Of a stretch of DNA of 6,175 nucleotides, positions 5,267 to 6,175 are shown in pieces. The translations under genes and the position numbers were made by a program. The stretch comes from Pseudomonadota bacterium. GTDB lineage: Bacteria; Pseudomonadota; Gammaproteobacteria; Burkholderiales; Rhodocyclaceae. The stretch lies in contig WRJU01000135.1 in assembly GCA_009778425.1 (NCBI GenBank), positions 1 to 6,175 on the forward strand. The letters run 5' to 3'. The notes under the pieces are model-generated. The model had not been told where the DNA came from. It searched no databases and was given only the letters and a program-made list of their open reading frames with translations. The stretch's first letter is position 1, and every line of letters begins with the position of its first letter.

Positions 5267-6175
5267 TTACTCCAGCGCGTCTGGGGCGCTTTCTCCACCC
5301 GGTTCGTCGAGCCGGGCCGATTCGATGCGCTGGAAGTGGGCGCTGATCTTGCGGCTGGAAATGTGGACTTCTTCCACGTCCTTGTTCACCTGGCCGATAT
5401 GACGGGCCAGCGCGCTCATCCGTTCGTCGAACCGCCCAAAATCCTTCGCCAGACGCCCCAGTTCTTCCTGGATGACGTGAATCTGGCGACGGGTTTCCAT
5501 GTCTTTGAGCACCGCGCGGGCGGTATTGAGTACCGCCATCAGGGTGGTCGGCGAGACGATCCATACCCGCCGCGCCTGTGCGTAGGCAACGATCTCGGGA
5601 TGCGAGGCATGCAGTTCGGCAAAAACCGCCTCGGCAGGCAGAAACATCACCGCGCCATCGGCAGTGACGCCCGGCAGGATGTACTTGTCGGCAATGGAGT
5701 CGACGTGGCGGCGCACGTCGGCGCGAAAGGCTGTCTGCGCGGCCTTTCGGTCGGCCTGCGCCAGGGCGGGGTCGAACATCCGATGATAGTTTTCGAGCGG
5801 GAACTTGGCATCTATAGCGACCTTGCCCGTGGGCGGAGGCAGGTCGAGCAGGCAATCGACCCGGCTGCCGCCGGGCAGCGTCACCTGGAAGGCAAAAGCA
5901 TCTGGCGGCAGCGCGTTGCGCACCAGGGCTTCAAGCTGCACTTCGCCGAACGCGCCGCGCGCGCGTTTGTCTCCCAGGATTTCCTGAAGGCTCACAACAC
6001 TGGAGGTCAACCCTTCGATTTTTTTCTGCGCTTCGTCTATCGCCGCCAAGCGCGCCATGACGCTCGTGAAAGTGTCGTGGGTCTTGCGCAAACCTTCGTC
6101 GAGCCGGGTATTGACTTGCCCGGAGAGCGTCTGCAACTGGCCTTCCACGCTGCGCGTAAGGGTTTCGATGGCGCG
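5267..6175 (-). CDS. rmuC: RmuC family protein (DNA recombination/genome maintenance), C-terminal part
   Basis: RmuC proteins are predicted nucleases; loss of E. coli rmuC raises inversion rates at short inverted repeats. The stop codon is at 5267-5269 and the frame is open to the window edge, giving 302 visible residues; the N-terminal membrane anchor and most of the coiled coil lie outside. The visible part begins with a helical segment rich in Leu and charged residues, as expected for the end of the coiled coil. The RmuC domain follows, with LGDKRARGAFGE (5942-5977), then VDCLLDL and IDAKF (5801-5815), which together resemble the D...(D/E)xK core of restriction-like nucleases, and SPTTLMAVL (5528-5554). 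A helical C-terminus ends in an acidic, Pro/Gly-containing tail. A GTG codon at 6148-6146 is internal, since the preceding in-frame residues (AIETLTRS) look like normal family sequence. It is convergent with the carbonic anhydrase gene. Confidence 0.92.
   Translation of the reverse strand, partial: RAIETLTRSVEGQLQTLSGQVNTRLDEGLRKTHDTFTSVMARLAAIDEAQKKIEGLTSSVVSLQEILGDKRARGAFGEVQLEALVRNALPPDAFAFQVTLPGGSRVDCLLDLPPPTGKVAIDAKFPLENYHRMFDPALAQADRKAAQTAFRADVRRHVDSIADKYILPGVTADGAVMFLPAEAVFAELHASHPEIVAYAQARRVWIVSPTTLMAVLNTARAVLKDMETRRQIHVIQEELGRLAKDFGRFDERMSALARHIGQVNKDVEEVHISSRKISAHFQRIESARLDEPGGESAPDALE

Noticed and set aside
5181..5855. Minus-strand open frame of 224 codons overlapping rmuC
   Set aside because: It is on the same strand as rmuC but in another frame, is rich in Arg, Pro and Gly, and runs through conserved RmuC motifs. 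It is a shadow.
1..6175. A new defence, toxin or multi-gene system
   Set aside because: All four genes belong to familiar housekeeping or enzyme families and are separated by spacers with hairpins. No CRISPR repeats, transposase, toxin-antitoxin pair or other linked accessory genes are visible.

Overview
The window looks like ordinary chromosomal DNA from a GC-rich proteobacterium. A betaproteobacterium is my best guess, judging by the long B12-dependent ribonucleotide reductase, the Prc-type tail-specific protease, the RmuC protein and strong GC bias in third codon positions. The genus cannot be fixed from this sequence. There are four protein genes, two of them cut by the window edges. I see no tRNA, rRNA, CRISPR array, transposase or phage gene.

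Layout. Positions 1-1914 (+) hold the C-terminal part of an adenosylcobalamin-dependent (class II) ribonucleotide reductase. It carries a degenerate tandem domain duplication and a cysteine-rich tail. Positions 1915-2051 are a short spacer filled by a long compound stem-loop with a T-run, preceded by a -10-like TATACT. Positions 2052-4196 (+) hold a complete periplasmic tail-specific protease (Prc/Tsp, peptidase S41A) with its catalytic Ser/Asp/Lys set intact. Positions 4197-4450 are a spacer with several stem-loops, two of which share a CCCTCTCC/AGAGGG core. Positions 4451-5194 (+) hold a complete secreted alpha-carbonic anhydrase, clearly less GC-rich than its neighbours. Positions 5195-5266 separate convergent genes and contain a terminator for the minus strand. 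Positions 5267-6175 (-) hold the C-terminal part of RmuC.

The genes do not form an obvious pathway: DNA precursor synthesis, periplasmic protein turnover, CO2/bicarbonate interconversion and genome maintenance. Each is separated by a hairpin-bearing spacer, so they are probably separate transcription units rather than one operon. I do not see a new multi-gene system. The most notable points are the carbonic anhydrase, where a Val sits at the position of the normally conserved second-shell Glu (human CA II Glu117), the stem-loop region before prc, which could be a terminator, an attenuator or a small RNA, and the duplicated domain in the reductase.
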